Shown one piece after another: positions 9,282-18,469 of a stretch of 64,000 bases of DNA. A program made the position numbers and the translations under genes. The notes beneath the pieces were generated by a model, which saw only the letters and a list, made by a program, of their open reading frames with translations, did not search any database and was not told the origin of the DNA. How positions within the stretch are numbered: the first letter of the stretch is position 1; every line of letters begins with the position of its first letter. Source of the DNA: Collinsella sp. (lineage in GTDB: Bacteria > Actinomycetota > Coriobacteriia > Coriobacteriales > Coriobacteriaceae); assembly GCA_019424965.1 (NCBI GenBank), contig JAHYYL010000001.1:1-64000 (forward strand). The letters run 5' to 3'.

Positions 9282-10189
9282 TACTGTTCCTCCAATGCTG
9301 AGGCTCCGCCGACGATCTCGTTAATCTCGGTCGTGATCGAAGCCTGGCGCACGCGACTATACGTGCGGGTAAGGGTCGAGATGATCGCGGTGGCGTTTTC
9401 CGTCGCGGAGTGCATGGCCTTGCGGCGTGCACCCTGCTCGGCAGCCGCCGAATCGATCAGGGCCTGGTAGATGACCGTCAGGATATAAGACGGCACAAGC
9501 TTGCCGAGAACATGCTCGGGAGAGGGCACGAACTCGAACGTGGACGAGATGCGCTTAGGGGCGTCGGTCTCGTTCTTACGCGGACCGTGGGCCATAGCGA
9601 TCATCTCGGGGTCGAGCGGCAACAAATGCTCGACGCGAAGTTCCTGATCCACGCGGTTCTTGGCGTGGTGGTAGACAAGCTCGACACGGTCAAGCTCACC
9701 GGCACGATACGCATCGCAGATATGAGAGGAGATCATGCGGGCCTGATTAAAATCGGGCTCGGAGGAATTGCCCTCAAAGTGCATGACGATGTTTGCGCGG
9801 TCGCGGAAATACGTGGCCGGCTTGCGTCCACACGCAATGATCTCGCACTCGATGCCATCGTTCGCCCAAGAAGCGGCGAGCTTTTCGGCCGTACGCTCCA
9901 CCGTCGTATTGAAACCGCCGGCAAGGCCGCGGTCCGAGGCAATAACGACAATCAGGCCATGCTTGACGCTCTCATGCTTCTGCAGCATGGGATCGGTGCC
10001 CGAACAGGAGGCGTCACCGGCGACCGTCAACATGACGTCGGTCAGCGCCTCCTTATAGGGCTCGGCCTGCTTGGAGCGATCGAGGGCACGACGGATCTTG
10101 GCCGTAGAGACCATCTCCATCGTGCGCGTGATCTGCTTGGTCGTGGTAACCGAGGAGATTCGCTTCTTAATGTCGCGAAGGTTGGCCAT
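9281..10189 (-). CDS. atpG: F1Fo ATP synthase gamma subunit
   Basis: Rotor shaft of F1, 302 residues. The N-terminal coiled-coil helix (ANLRDIKKRISSVTTTKQITRTMEMVST) and the C-terminal helix (DSAAAEQGARRKAMHSATENA...NEIVGGASALEEQ) form the axle and are typical of the family. Between atpA (5-base gap) and atpD (1-base overlap). Confidence 0.95.
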
Positions 10190-10194
10190 GGGGC

Positions 10195-11793
10195 TTAGTT
10201 CTCCTCTGATCCAGAAACATCCGAATGGTGCTTGGCCATGAACTGCTGCTTGAAGTCACCGATGACGCGCAAGAGCTCAGCCTTGGTGTCATCATCGATC
10301 TTCTTGGCGCGAACCTTGTCGAGCAGCAAGCCAAAGCCATTGTCCATGTACTCGATGAGCTCGGCACGGAAGGGCAGCACGTCGGCAATCTCCAGGTCAT
10401 CCAGGAAGCCCTCGTTGCCAGCGAACAGCGTAACGATCTGCTCGGAAACCTCGAACGGCTTGTAGCGCGGCTGCTTAAGGAGCTCAGTCATGCGGGCGCC
10501 GTGGGTAAGCTGCTTTTGCGTGGCCTCGTCGAGGTCGGAGCCGAACTGCGTAAAGCCGGCGAGCTCCTGATACGAAGCGAGGTCCAGACGGAGGTTGCCG
10601 GCGACCTGCTTCATAGCCTTGGTCTGTGCGTCGCCACCGACGCGGGACACGGAGATGCCCACGTCGACTGCCGGGCGCTGGCCCTGGAAGAAAAGCTCGG
10701 ACTGCAGGTAAATCTGACCATCGGTAATGGAAATGACGTTGGTCGGAATGTAGGCCGAGACGTCACCGTCCTGGGTCTCGATGATCGGCAGAGCCGTCAT
10801 GGAGCCGTAACCATTCTTCTTGGACATCTTGACGGCACGCTCGAGCAGACGAGAGTGCAGGTAGAAGATGTCGCCAGGATAGGCCTCGCGTCCGGGCGGA
10901 CGATGCAGCGTCAGCGACATCTGACGGTAGGCCACAGCCTGCTTTGACAGATCGTCGTAGATGACGAGCACGTGACCGCCAGGGTTGGTCTCGCTGGCGG
11001 GCTTACCGTCCTCGCCGTTGTACATAAAGAACTCGCCGATAGCGGCACCGGCCATAGGCGCGATGTACTGCATAGGGGCGGAATCGGCAGCGGTTGCCGA
11101 AACGATGATGGTGTATTCGAGCGCACCGTGCTGGGCGAGGGTCTCACGGATGTTGGCAACCGTGGAGGCCTTCTGGCCGATGGCGACATAGATGCAGACC
11201 ATGCCCTTGCCACGCTGGTTGAGGATGGCGTCGATGGCGATAGCGGTCTTGCCGGTCTTACGGTCGCCGATGATAAGCTCACGCTGGCCGCGACCGATAG
11301 GCACCATGGAGTCGATAGCCAACAGGCCAGTCTGAACCGGCTCGCACACCGGGGTACGGTCGATGACGCCGGGGGCCTTGAACTCGATAGGACGACGGTG
11401 CGTGGCGACAATGTCACCCAAACCGTCGATGGGCTGGCCGAGCGGATTGACGACGCGGCCGAGCATGGCACGGCTCACGGGGATATCCATAATGCGGCCA
11501 GTGGTGCGGCACTCGTCGCCTTCCTTGATGGAGTCGACGGCACCAAACAGAACGGCGCCGACCTCGTCACGGTCAAGGTTCTGGGCAAGGCCGAAGACGG
11601 TCTCACCGGTATCGGAGCTCTTGAACTCCAGAAGCTCGCCTGCCATGGCGCTCTTGAGGCCAGTGACGCGCGCGATGCCGTCGCCTACCTCGTCGACCGT
11701 TGAAACCTCATGCGTATCGACCGTCGCGGAGAGGCTCGTGAGCTGCTCCTGCAGTTTCTTGGCGATATCCTGGGCATTGAGGGTTTCGGACAT
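10195..11793 (-). CDS. atpA: F1Fo ATP synthase alpha subunit
   Basis: Non-catalytic nucleotide-binding subunit of F1, 532 residues. Walker A GDRKTGKTA (about 190) and the arginine-finger region (ISVSRVGGDAQTKAM) are present. The C-terminus carries a short acidic tail (SDVSGSEEN) beyond the usual end. The start ATG shares one base with the atpH stop (TAATG). Confidence 0.96.
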   Translation of the reverse strand: MSETLNAQDIAKKLQEQLTSLSATVDTHEVSTVDEVGDGIARVTGLKSAMAGELLEFKSSDTGETVFGLAQNLDRDEVGAVLFGAVDSIKEGDECRTTGRIMDIPVSRAMLGRVVNPLGQPIDGLGDIVATHRRPIEFKAPGVIDRTPVCEPVQTGLLAIDSMVPIGRGQRELIIGDRKTGKTAIAIDAILNQRGKGMVCIYVAIGQKASTVANIRETLAQHGALEYTIIVSATAADSAPMQYIAPMAGAAIGEFFMYNGEDGKPASETNPGGHVLVIYDDLSKQAVAYRQMSLTLHRPPGREAYPGDIFYLHSRLLERAVKMSKKNGYGSMTALPIIETQDGDVSAYIPTNVISITDGQIYLQSELFFQGQRPAVDVGISVSRVGGDAQTKAMKQVAGNLRLDLASYQELAGFTQFGSDLDEATQKQLTHGARMTELLKQPRYKPFEVSEQIVTLFAGNEGFLDDLEIADVLPFRAELIEYMDNGFGLLLDKVRAKKIDDDTKAELLRVIGDFKQQFMAKHHSDVSGSEEN

Positions 11794-12269
11794 TAGGCTT
11801 CACCTCCGTACGAATTAGCAGAGTTTGCGAGGGTCTCCTGTGCGATGCGCAGCTGCGTCTTGACGGAAATGTCACGACGCTCGCCGCGGGCCTCGAGCAC
11901 CAGGCCGCCCACGATAGACGGGTCGACCTGCTCGATAAGGAATACCTTGCGGCCGAAGTCCTGCTCGCATTTCTTAGTGATGGTTTGACGCAGCTCGTCG
12001 TCGAGCGGGATCGCCGTGGTGACGGTCACGCCCACTACATCCTCGTCTTCCTCGGCAACATACTTAAAGGCAGCTGCCACCTTGGGAAGAAGGTCGAGCT
12101 GGTCGCGCTTGGACATGGTGTCGAGCACGGCGATGATCTCGGGGCTGGCAGAAGCCAAGCGCTCGATCATCTCGAGGTCCTCGAACACATGGTTCTCGGC
12201 CTTGGCGGCTTCCAAAAGGGAACGCGCGTAGGTCTCGAGCACCTTGTCCTGATAGCGGCTAGTCGGCAT
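11793..12269 (-). CDS. atpH: F1Fo ATP synthase delta subunit
   Basis: Peripheral-stalk subunit (OSCP homologue), 158 residues, joining F1 to subunit b. N-terminal six-helix bundle begins YARSLLEAAKAENHVFEDLEM; the C-terminal conserved pattern IGGLV is present as VDPSIVGGLVLEARGERRDISVKTQL. Overlaps atpF by 11 bases. Confidence 0.92.
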   Translation of the reverse strand: MPTSRYQDKVLETYARSLLEAAKAENHVFEDLEMIERLASASPEIIAVLDTMSKRDQLDLLPKVAAAFKYVAEEDEDVVGVTVTTAIPLDDELRQTITKKCEQDFGRKVFLIEQVDPSIVGGLVLEARGERRDISVKTQLRIAQETLANSANSYGGEA

Positions 12270-12861
12270 TCAGGCTACCTGCTTCCTGGATGTAGCGCTC
12301 GATGAGCTTCTTCTGCTCGGCATCGTCCTCGAGTGCCTCGCCCACGATCTTGGTGGCAACGGCAACGGACAGGTCGGCGATGGAGCTCGCGGCACCGGCG
12401 TAGATGGACTTGCGCTCGTCCTCGACGGTCGTATGGGCCTTGGCGATGATCTCCTCGGCCTCCTTGTGAGCAGCCTCGATGATACGGGCGCGCTCGGACT
12501 CGGCGTCCTTACGGGCCTCGAGAACGATGTCGGCAGCCTGACGACGGGCGTCGGTGACGATCGAGTCGGACTCAGCGCGCTTGGCGATGGCCTCCTGCTT
12601 GGTCTTCTCGGCCTCGTCGAGGCTCTCCTCGATCTTCTTGCCGCGCTCCTCCATGGTTTTCATGATGCCCGGCAGGGCGACCTTGGCCAGCACGATCCAG
12701 ATAATCAGGAAGGCGATAAGCGCCGGGATGAACTCCGCCATCTTAGGGATGAGGATGTCCGCACCGGCGGCGCCGTCCTCGGCGAACGCGGAAACCGGCA
12801 TGAGCAGCGCGGCCGCGGACGCGGAGAGTGCGATCGCGCTCTTCTGGGATGAAAGATTCAT
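12259..12861 (-). CDS. atpF: F1Fo ATP synthase subunit b with N-terminal signal-like leader
   Basis: Peripheral-stalk subunit, 200 residues. After the usual membrane helix (FIPALIAFLIIWIVLAKVAL, about 44-63) a long charged coiled coil (MEERGKKIEESLDEAEKTKQ...) extends to the C-terminus. Unlike the short E. coli protein it has an additional N-terminal segment with the features of a cleavable signal peptide: two early Lys/polar residues, a hydrophobic core (IALSASAAALLMPV) and an AFA-E cleavage-like site near residue 28. Family members with such leaders are known in some Gram-positive bacteria; whether it is cleaved here is not shown. Confidence 0.93.
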   Translation of the reverse strand: MNLSSQKSAIALSASAAALLMPVSAFAEDGAAGADILIPKMAEFIPALIAFLIIWIVLAKVALPGIMKTMEERGKKIEESLDEAEKTKQEAIAKRAESDSIVTDARRQAADIVLEARKDAESERARIIEAAHKEAEEIIAKAHTTVEDERKSIYAGAASSIADLSVAVATKIVGEALEDDAEQKKLIERYIQEAGSLNAD

Positions 12862-12876
12862 ACTTGACGCTCCGTG

Positions 12877-13071
12877 CTATTTAACGATCAGCGCGACAAC
12901 GAAGCCGATCAGAGCCAGAGCCTCGCCGAAGGCGGAGCCCATGATGAAGACGGTGAACACGCGGCCCTGGACCTCAGGCTGACGGGCCATAGCACCCGTA
13001 GCACCCAGAGCAGACAGGCCGATAGCAAGACCAGCGCCGATAACACCGAGACCGTAACCGATAACTCCCAC
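12877..13071 (-). CDS. atpE: F1Fo ATP synthase subunit c
   Basis: Proteolipid of the rotor ring, 64 residues, two membrane helices joined by the polar loop ARQPEV. The ion-binding carboxylate is the Glu in GSAFGEALAL (about 50). The residues that make the sodium-binding site in Na+-type rings (a Gln in helix 1 and Ser/Thr after the Glu) are replaced by Ile and Ala, so proton coupling is expected. Confidence 0.94.
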   Translation of the reverse strand: MGVIGYGLGVIGAGLAIGLSALGATGAMARQPEVQGRVFTVFIMGSAFGEALALIGFVVALIVK

Positions 13072-13195
13072 GATTCCTCCTTTGTCGTGCGTGTCTTATT
13101 TCACGCAGGATAACCTTTTTATAACTGCCGGGCTCCATGGGTACGGGCACCGGCGGTTTAACGAATTGCCTTACCTTTAAGGCGCGAGCGGAAGA

Positions 13196-13999
13196 CTACT
13201 CCTCCTCCGCGACCTCCTCTGCCTCGGAGACATACACGGCGGTAAGGACCGTGAAGACGTAAGCCTGGATGGCGCCGACCACAAGCTCGATCGCATAGAT
13301 CAGGATGAGGATGGCAAGCCAGGCCAGCGAAGGCAGGGCGCCGACGGCGTGGGCCGCGGAAACCTGCTGAAGCAGCGGCTGCATGAACATGCTCGCCATG
13401 ATGGCGAACGAGCCCATGACCACGTGTCCTGCGAACATGTTGCAGAACAGACGGACGGCAAGCGTGATGAGGCGCAGGAAGGTCGAGAAAAGCTCGACGA
13501 CCCACACGAGCACGTTCATCGGGAAGCTCACGCCCTGCGGGGCGAGGCTCTTGATGTAGCCGATCACGCCGTGAGCCTTGCATCCGTAGTAGATGAAGTA
13601 CACGAAGGCGAAAATGGCGAGTGCGGCGGTGGAGCCGATTGCGCCGGTGCCGGGCTTCATTCCCGGGATCAGGCCGATCATGTTATTGATCAGGATGAAC
13701 AGGAAAAGCGAGCACAGGAACGGGAAGTGCTTCTTCCAGTTCTCACCCACGACACCCTTGCCGATATCGTTCTCGACGTACTCGATGATGTACTCGAAAC
13801 CGTTGACGAAGAAGCCCTTGGGAACCAGGGTCTGCTTCTTCTTGAACACGGCTAGGACGATCAGGAGCACGATCGTGGAGACGATCAGCCAAAACGAGTA
13901 CTGCGTGATGCCGCAGCTCAGATCGCCCACGACAGGGGTGGAGCTGAACTCGCTGACCAGATGATTAATCTCATCAGGCAGCTTTTCAAAAATTTCCAC
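13196..13999 (-). CDS. atpB: F1Fo ATP synthase subunit a
   Basis: Membrane stator subunit forming the proton half-channels, 267 residues with five to six hydrophobic helices. The essential Arg is in LRLITLAVRLFCNMFAGH (about 185) and the last helix pair has the family pattern AIELVVGAIQAYVFTVL. Ends with an acidic tail (SEAEEVAEEE). The 124-base gap to atpE contains no gene. Confidence 0.95.
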   Translation of the reverse strand: MEIFEKLPDEINHLVSEFSSTPVVGDLSCGITQYSFWLIVSTIVLLIVLAVFKKKQTLVPKGFFVNGFEYIIEYVENDIGKGVVGENWKKHFPFLCSLFLFILINNMIGLIPGMKPGTGAIGSTAALAIFAFVYFIYYGCKAHGVIGYIKSLAPQGVSFPMNVLVWVVELFSTFLRLITLAVRLFCNMFAGHVVMGSFAIMASMFMQPLLQQVSAAHAVGALPSLAWLAILILIYAIELVVGAIQAYVFTVLTAVYVSEAEEVAEEE

Positions 14000-14002
14000 G
14001 AC

Positions 14003-14326
14003 TTACCTTTCGACCTCATGAGGATCTCGCAGCGCCTTGGCGACGCGAACCGCGCAGGCGGCCATAAAGGCCACGAAGCCGATCGCCTCGCCCAGGAGGA
14101 ACATGCGAAATGCCTCTCCGAACAACACAAACACAACCAAGGTAAAGACAAGCAACGCGATTGCCGAGACCGCGAGACTCACCATACCCTTGAGCATGTC
14201 CGCATTCTGCTTATCGTCAAGAACCGGCTTGAGCGTAAAGACAAAGGGAAGGAAGGCAATCGCGCCCGCGATGGCACCTGCAACGATAGCGAGCAGATCG
14301 GCTATCTGAAACACTGGCGTCCTCAC
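14003..14326 (-). CDS. Small membrane protein at the atpI position
   Basis: Hydrophobic protein of 107 residues with four predicted membrane segments (about 8-30, 45-66, 66-86, 76-98 region), three bases upstream of atpB. Its position as first gene of the operon and its four-helix layout suggest an AtpI-like assembly factor or ion-channel protein, but sequence similarity to AtpI is not obvious to me. Start uncertain: GTG 14326 has AGGA close by, while GTG 14314 has GAGG at a better seven-base spacing. Confidence 0.7.
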   Translation of the reverse strand: MRTPVFQIADLLAIVAGAIAGAIAFLPFVFTLKPVLDDKQNADMLKGMVSLAVSAIALLVFTLVVFVLFGEAFRMFLLGEAIGFVAFMAACAVRVAKALRDPHEVER

Positions 14327-14376
14327 TTTCCTTTTTTATCGCCTCACAGGACAGTTCCCGCCAAACATTGGTGACT

Positions 14377-14404
14377 ATTGTACGAGCCAATCGCTAAAGT
14401 ACAA
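14377..14404 (-). promoter_or_regulatory. Candidate promoter of the ATP synthase operon
   Basis: On the minus strand TTGTAC (14399-14404), 16 bases, TACAAT (14377-14382; 5/6 of the -10 consensus), about 50 bases upstream of the first gene. A small 6-bp hairpin (AACCGA/TCGGTT, 14403-14421) lies just upstream. Confidence 0.5.
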
Positions 14405-14519
14405 CCGAAAAAGCATCGGTTAATACGCACCTGTTCGTTTTCTTAAGACCTTCTTTATGCCGCAGGTACGGTAATACGTTTTTCTCGAACCCTGCGGGGC
14501 AAAACGTCCGTTAACAGGA

Positions 14520-14554
14520 GTGCGCGCGGTCGTCTTTTGTTCGACCGCGCGCAC
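14520..14554 (-). terminator. Strong hairpin downstream of upp (possible terminator)
   Basis: 13-bp perfect stem GTGCGCGCGGTCG (14520-14532) / CGACCGCGCGCAC (14542-14554) with a 9-base loop. It is placed 43 bases after the upp stop codon. There is no clean U-run behind it on the minus strand, so termination could be Rho-assisted. Confidence 0.6.
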
Positions 14555-14596
14555 CATTTCTTCGTATTTTCGACGTTAGCCGGTATGGCCCAGAGA

Positions 14597-15244
14597 TTAC
14601 AGCGTGCCGTAGATGCGGTCGCCGGCGTCGCCCAGGCCGGGAACGATGTAGGCAGCTTCGTTGAGATGGTCGTCGATGGCGCAGGTATAGATATGCACAT
14701 CGGGGTCCTTCTCAGTCAGCGACTTGAGGCCCTCGGGCGCGGCGACGATGCACAGCATGCGGATATCCTTCACACCGCGCTCGCGCAGGTAGCTGATGGC
14801 CATCTCGGCCGAACCGCCCGTGGCGAGCATGGGGTCGACAACCAGGCAGATGCGCTGGTCGATATCCTTGGGCATCTTGCAGTAATACTCATGCGGCTCG
14901 TGGGTAACCTCGTCGCGCTCCATACCGATGTGGCCCACGCGAGCGGAGGGTACCAAGTCGAGGATGCCATCGACCATGCCAAGGCCCGCACGCAGAATGG
15001 GAACGATGGCGAGCTTTTTGCCGGCGAGCTGCTTAAACGTTGCGGTGGTGATGGGGGTCTCGACTTCGACGTCTTCCATGGGCAGGTCGCGCATGGCCTC
15101 GTAGCCGTCAAAAAGTGCGAGTTCGCGCACGAGCTGGCGGAACTGGTTGGTGCCGGTGTTTTTGTCGCGCAGAATCGACAGCTTATGCTGGACGAGCGGG
15201 TGATCGACAAGGGTCACACGGGACGTATCGTAGGTGACGGTCAT
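14597..15244 (-). CDS. upp: Uracil phosphoribosyltransferase
   Basis: Pyrimidine salvage: uracil + PRPP to UMP. 215 residues. The PRPP-binding loop is VVDPMLATGGSAEMAI (about 132-147), the uracil-binding loop YIVPGLGDAGDRIYGT is at the C-terminus and the early RAGLGM motif is present. The frame is open to 15292, but ATG 15244 (MTVTYDTSRV) with an AAAGGGG further upstream is where the family begins. Confidence 0.95.
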   Translation of the reverse strand: MTVTYDTSRVTLVDHPLVQHKLSILRDKNTGTNQFRQLVRELALFDGYEAMRDLPMEDVEVETPITTATFKQLAGKKLAIVPILRAGLGMVDGILDLVPSARVGHIGMERDEVTHEPHEYYCKMPKDIDQRICLVVDPMLATGGSAEMAISYLRERGVKDIRMLCIVAAPEGLKSLTEKDPDVHIYTCAIDDHLNEAAYIVPGLGDAGDRIYGTL

Positions 15245-15367
15245 GGGTTGATTGCCCCTTTCGTTGCGGCCGGAAGATGGCCTTGCTGACAAGGCGCATG
15301 GCGATGTTGTTGCCGCGCGCCGTGCATAAGTTTAACGGTTTGTTGTATCGAGCAGCTCGTCGCAACC

Positions 15368-16909
15368 CTACTGAGCGGTGTTGAGCGAACGCTTGACGGC
15401 ATCACGCCAACCAGCGAGATTGCTCTCACGGCGCTCGGCGGACATATGGGGAAGGAAGGTCTTAACGATCTGAGCGTTTTGCTCCAGCTCCTCCAGGTCC
15501 TCCCAATAGCCGACGGCAAGGCCCGCCAAGTACGCGGCGCCGATCGCCGTGGTCTCCACCGTCTCGCATTGCAGCACGGGGATATCCAGCAGGTCGGCCT
15601 GGAATTGCATGATGAACTCGTTGCGCGAGGCACCGCCATCGACAGACAGGCGCTCAATCGAAAGCCCCACGTCCTGCTCCATGGCGCGCAGCACGTCGTA
15701 GCTCTGATATGCCATGGATTCGCAGGCGGCACGTACGACGGTCGCACGGCTCGAGGCGCCGGTCAGACCGCACACGATACCGCGAGCATGCGGGTCCCAC
15801 CAGGGAGCACCCAAACCCGCAAAGGCGGGAACGAAGTAGCAGCCCTCGTTGTCGCTAATCGAAGCAGCGAGTTGTGCCGACTCGCTCACGCTCGAGATGA
15901 TGCCCATGTTGTTGCGAAGCCAGTTCATCGTTGAGCCGGCGGCAAAAATAGAGCCCTCGAGCGCATAGCTGACTTTGCCGTCCGCAGCGATACCGATGGT
16001 GGAGACCAGGCCATTCTTGGATTCGACGATCTCGTCGCCGGTGTTCATGAGCATAAAGCAGCCCGTGCCATAGGTGTTTTTGGTCTGGCCGGGATGGAAG
16101 CAGCAGTGGCCGAACAGCGACGCCTGCTGATCGCCCGCCACGCCCATGATGGGTGGCATGTTGGTCATGATGTCGCTCGCGACGCGGCCGTAGTCGCCCG
16201 AGCTCCAACGAACCTCGGGCATCATGGAACGCGGGATGTCGAAAAGTGCCAGCAGATCGTCGTCCCAATCGAGCGCATGGATATTAAAGAGCGCGGTGCG
16301 GCTGGCATTGGTGTAGTCGGTGGCAAAGACCTGACCGCCGGTGAGGTTGTAGATGAGCCAGGTGTCGATGGTGCCGAACATGAGGTCGCCCGCCGCCGCG
16401 CTCTCACGCGCACCGTCGACGTTATCGAGAATCCACTGCACCTTGGAGGCCGAGAAATACGGGTCGAGCGTAAGCCCCGTGCGGGAGCGCACCAGCTCTT
16501 CTGCGCCCTGCTCGACCAGCTCGTCGATCAGAGGGGCGGTGCGACGGCATTGCCACACGATGGCGTTATAGATGGGTTGGCCGCTTATGCGATCCCACAC
16601 CACCGTGGTCTCGCGCTGGTTGGAGATACCGATGGCGGCAATGCGGTCAGAATGGATGCCGCTCTTAAACTGAACCTCCATCATCACGCCGATCTGGCTG
16701 GCAAGCACCTCCGTGGGATCCTGCTCCACCCAGCCGGGGCGCGGGAAGCTGGTTTTGACGCTACGACGCGCCTGGGCGACGATGCAGCCGTACTCGTCGA
16801 CGATGGTCGCGAGTACCGAGGTAGTGCCGCAGTCGAGCGCCATGATGTAGGAACCGCCAAAGCTAAACGGGGCGTCTTCCATACCCAGGCTACCTAGATT
16901 CAACGACAT
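15368..16909 (-). CDS. glpK: Glycerol kinase
   Basis: FGGY-family kinase, glycerol + ATP to glycerol 3-phosphate. 513 residues: ALDCGTTSV phosphate loop (about 25), catalytic-region SNQRETTVVWDR (about 95), the glycerol contact YNAIVWQCRRT, WLIYNLTGG, and the FGGY signature region GGASRNEFIMQFQAD near 430. The first 15 or so residues (MSLNLGSLGMEDAPF) are a short extension. Start ATG 16909 with AAAGGTG upstream. The gene follows the Sua5/YrdC-family gene by 13 bases. No glycerol facilitator or glpD is next to it. Confidence 0.94.
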   Translation of the reverse strand: MSLNLGSLGMEDAPFSFGGSYIMALDCGTTSVLATIVDEYGCIVAQARRSVKTSFPRPGWVEQDPTEVLASQIGVMMEVQFKSGIHSDRIAAIGISNQRETTVVWDRISGQPIYNAIVWQCRRTAPLIDELVEQGAEELVRSRTGLTLDPYFSASKVQWILDNVDGARESAAAGDLMFGTIDTWLIYNLTGGQVFATDYTNASRTALFNIHALDWDDDLLALFDIPRSMMPEVRWSSGDYGRVASDIMTNMPPIMGVAGDQQASLFGHCCFHPGQTKNTYGTGCFMLMNTGDEIVESKNGLVSTIGIAADGKVSYALEGSIFAAGSTMNWLRNNMGIISSVSESAQLAASISDNEGCYFVPAFAGLGAPWWDPHARGIVCGLTGASSRATVVRAACESMAYQSYDVLRAMEQDVGLSIERLSVDGGASRNEFIMQFQADLLDIPVLQCETVETTAIGAAYLAGLAVGYWEDLEELEQNAQIVKTFLPHMSAERRESNLAGWRDAVKRSLNTAQ

Positions 16910-16922
16910 CGCTTACACCTTT

Positions 16923-17666
16923 CTATTGCATCGGGTCGGACAGGACCCGCTCGATCTCTGATGCGGGAAGTGCGCCTTGGCGCAGGATCTGGAGCCCGCC
17001 TTGCTGGAACGACACGATGGTCGAGGCGTCGCGACACGGGGTCTCACCGGCGTCGACGGCAACATCGACCCCCTCCAGGATGCGACCCTCGACGGCGGCA
17101 AAGCTTGCCGGCGAGGGCGCGCCGTGCGTGTTGGCGCTCGTACAGGCAAGGGGACTGCCGCAGGCGCGGATGAGCGCTTGGACCACAGGCGAGGCCGACG
17201 CGCGAAGAGCCACCGTGTCGTCGGCGGCACGCATAAAGGTCGGCACGCAGGGGGCCGCCTTGACCACGATAGTCAGGGCTCCCGGCCAGCATCGTCGCGC
17301 GAGTACGCGAGCCTCTTCGGGGATATCCACGCCATAGCGGTCGAGTGCTTCGGCATTATCAACCAGCCAGGCGACCGTTTGGGTAAGCTTGCGCTGCTTG
17401 AGGGTAAAGATGCGGCGGTAGCCGGTACCGAGCGCAGGGACCGCGGCGCCATTGACGACAGCCTGCGGATCGCGCGGCCACGATGGAAATTCGCTTGTAT
17501 CTTGGGGCATGGCGTCCGAGAAGGCGTTGACTGCCACGGCGACACCGTAGACGGTCTCGGTCGGGATCAAGGCCAGGCCGCCGCGGCCGAGCACCTCGGC
17601 CGTGCGCTCGACGGCGAGCCGATGCGGCTCGCGCGTTCCCTCGTATACCCGATAGACCGTCTGCAT
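16923..17666 (-). CDS. Sua5/YciO/YrdC-family protein, probable threonylcarbamoyl-AMP synthase
   Basis: YrdC-like fold of 247 residues; the family makes threonylcarbamoyl-AMP for the t6A modification of tRNA. Visible signatures: LIPTETVYGVAV (about 33-44), WPGALTIVVKA, SANTHGAPSP, and C-terminal STIVSFQQGGLQILRQGAL. The normally near-invariant K-x-R-P motif reads KQRKLTQTV, with Lys in place of Pro, and the following PL is absent. An insertion of about 25 residues (NAFSDAMPQDTSEFPSWPRD...) follows the first motif. Function is therefore likely but not certain; another genome copy could carry the canonical activity. Immediately upstream of glpK. Confidence 0.8.
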   Translation of the reverse strand: MQTVYRVYEGTREPHRLAVERTAEVLGRGGLALIPTETVYGVAVAVNAFSDAMPQDTSEFPSWPRDPQAVVNGAAVPALGTGYRRIFTLKQRKLTQTVAWLVDNAEALDRYGVDIPEEARVLARRCWPGALTIVVKAAPCVPTFMRAADDTVALRASASPVVQALIRACGSPLACTSANTHGAPSPASFAAVEGRILEGVDVAVDAGETPCRDASTIVSFQQGGLQILRQGALPASEIERVLSDPMQ

Positions 17667-17800
17667 GTGTATGCCAGCCCCTTACGCTCTGGTGAAAGTT
17701 TGTTTACTGAAGGGCATTCTCGCACGAAACATTCAGCCTATTTGCCCAGAGCGCATGTTGGTTTGGTGAGCGGCTCTAGTAGTCGGTGAAAGTGAGGGGG

Positions 17801-18247
17801 TTATTGGACTGCGACGAACTTCTTTGGCCTGCCGGCGTGGCGTTTTTGGGCGGCGTAGCGCTCGATGCTGTCTATCGTTATCATCCGACGGCCGCCGACG
17901 AGTTCAACATCGAGTTTTCCGGCTTTGACCAGCGCGGTAATCCGCGGAGCGGAGACTTTGAGGTCCAGCGCTGCATCTTTAAATGCTCGGCACGCCGCTT
18001 CCCGAGCGTCCTCGTGGTCGATTTCGACTGAAAGGGCCACGACCTCGGCCGAGCGTTCGTACCCTGCCGGAGTCAAACCGTTGTTGAGGTCGTCGGCCAA
18101 AAACGCCATCAGCGCCTCGGTGGCATGGGCAATCGCTTCTTCGCGCGTATCGCCATCGGCAAAGGCGCCGGGAATCTGCGGGAAGCTGGCGCAGTAACCG
18201 TCGTCTTCTTTTATGAGAACGCAGTCATAGGTAAATCGCTGCCTCAT
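17801..18247 (-). CDS. hicB: HicB-family antitoxin
   Basis: Antitoxin of 148 residues. The N-terminal half is the partially degraded RNase H-like HicB fold (FTYDCVLIKEDDGYCASFPQIPGAFADGDTREEAI...A); the C-terminal half (about 95-148) holds a DNA-binding region with basic residues (AGRPKKFVAVQ), expected to autoregulate the operon. Start ATG 18247 with GGAGG four bases upstream is chosen over the frame opening at 18292. It begins 11 bases after the hicA stop, in the usual hicA-hicB order. Confidence 0.87.
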   Translation of the reverse strand: MRQRFTYDCVLIKEDDGYCASFPQIPGAFADGDTREEAIAHATEALMAFLADDLNNGLTPAGYERSAEVVALSVEIDHEDAREAACRAFKDAALDLKVSAPRITALVKAGKLDVELVGGRRMITIDSIERYAAQKRHAGRPKKFVAVQ

Positions 18248-18258
18248 TTTGCCTCCAA

Positions 18259-18444
18259 CTACCATCCAGCTTGGCGACGAATACTTGCCCACGTGCCCCT
18301 CTTTGGTCGATCACCACCAGAGCCGTTCACGGTGACAACACGATCGCCAGAAACATACTTAGCATGACTACCGACTTGCGCGACCTTCACGAATCCATCG
18401 TGCTTGAGTAGGGCAATGATTTCCCGAAAGGTAGGAGGTTGCAT
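18259..18444 (-). CDS. hicA: HicA-family toxin (mRNA interferase)
   Basis: 61-residue dsRBD-like toxin that cleaves mRNA independent of codons. The catalytic histidine is in GSHAKYV (about 26) and the protein ends with the family pattern RGTWASIRRQAG. Start ATG with GAGG upstream. Partner hicB follows. A near-consensus promoter with an overlapping palindrome precedes it. Confidence 0.88.
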   Translation of the reverse strand: MQPPTFREIIALLKHDGFVKVAQVGSHAKYVSGDRVVTVNGSGGDRPKRGTWASIRRQAGW

Positions 18445-18469
18445 GGGCCGACCTCTTTCAGCCGTCCTA

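Noticed and set aside
13113..13195. Hairpin between atpB and atpE as terminator
   Set aside because: Weak, interrupted stem and no U-run; genes on both sides belong to one operon.
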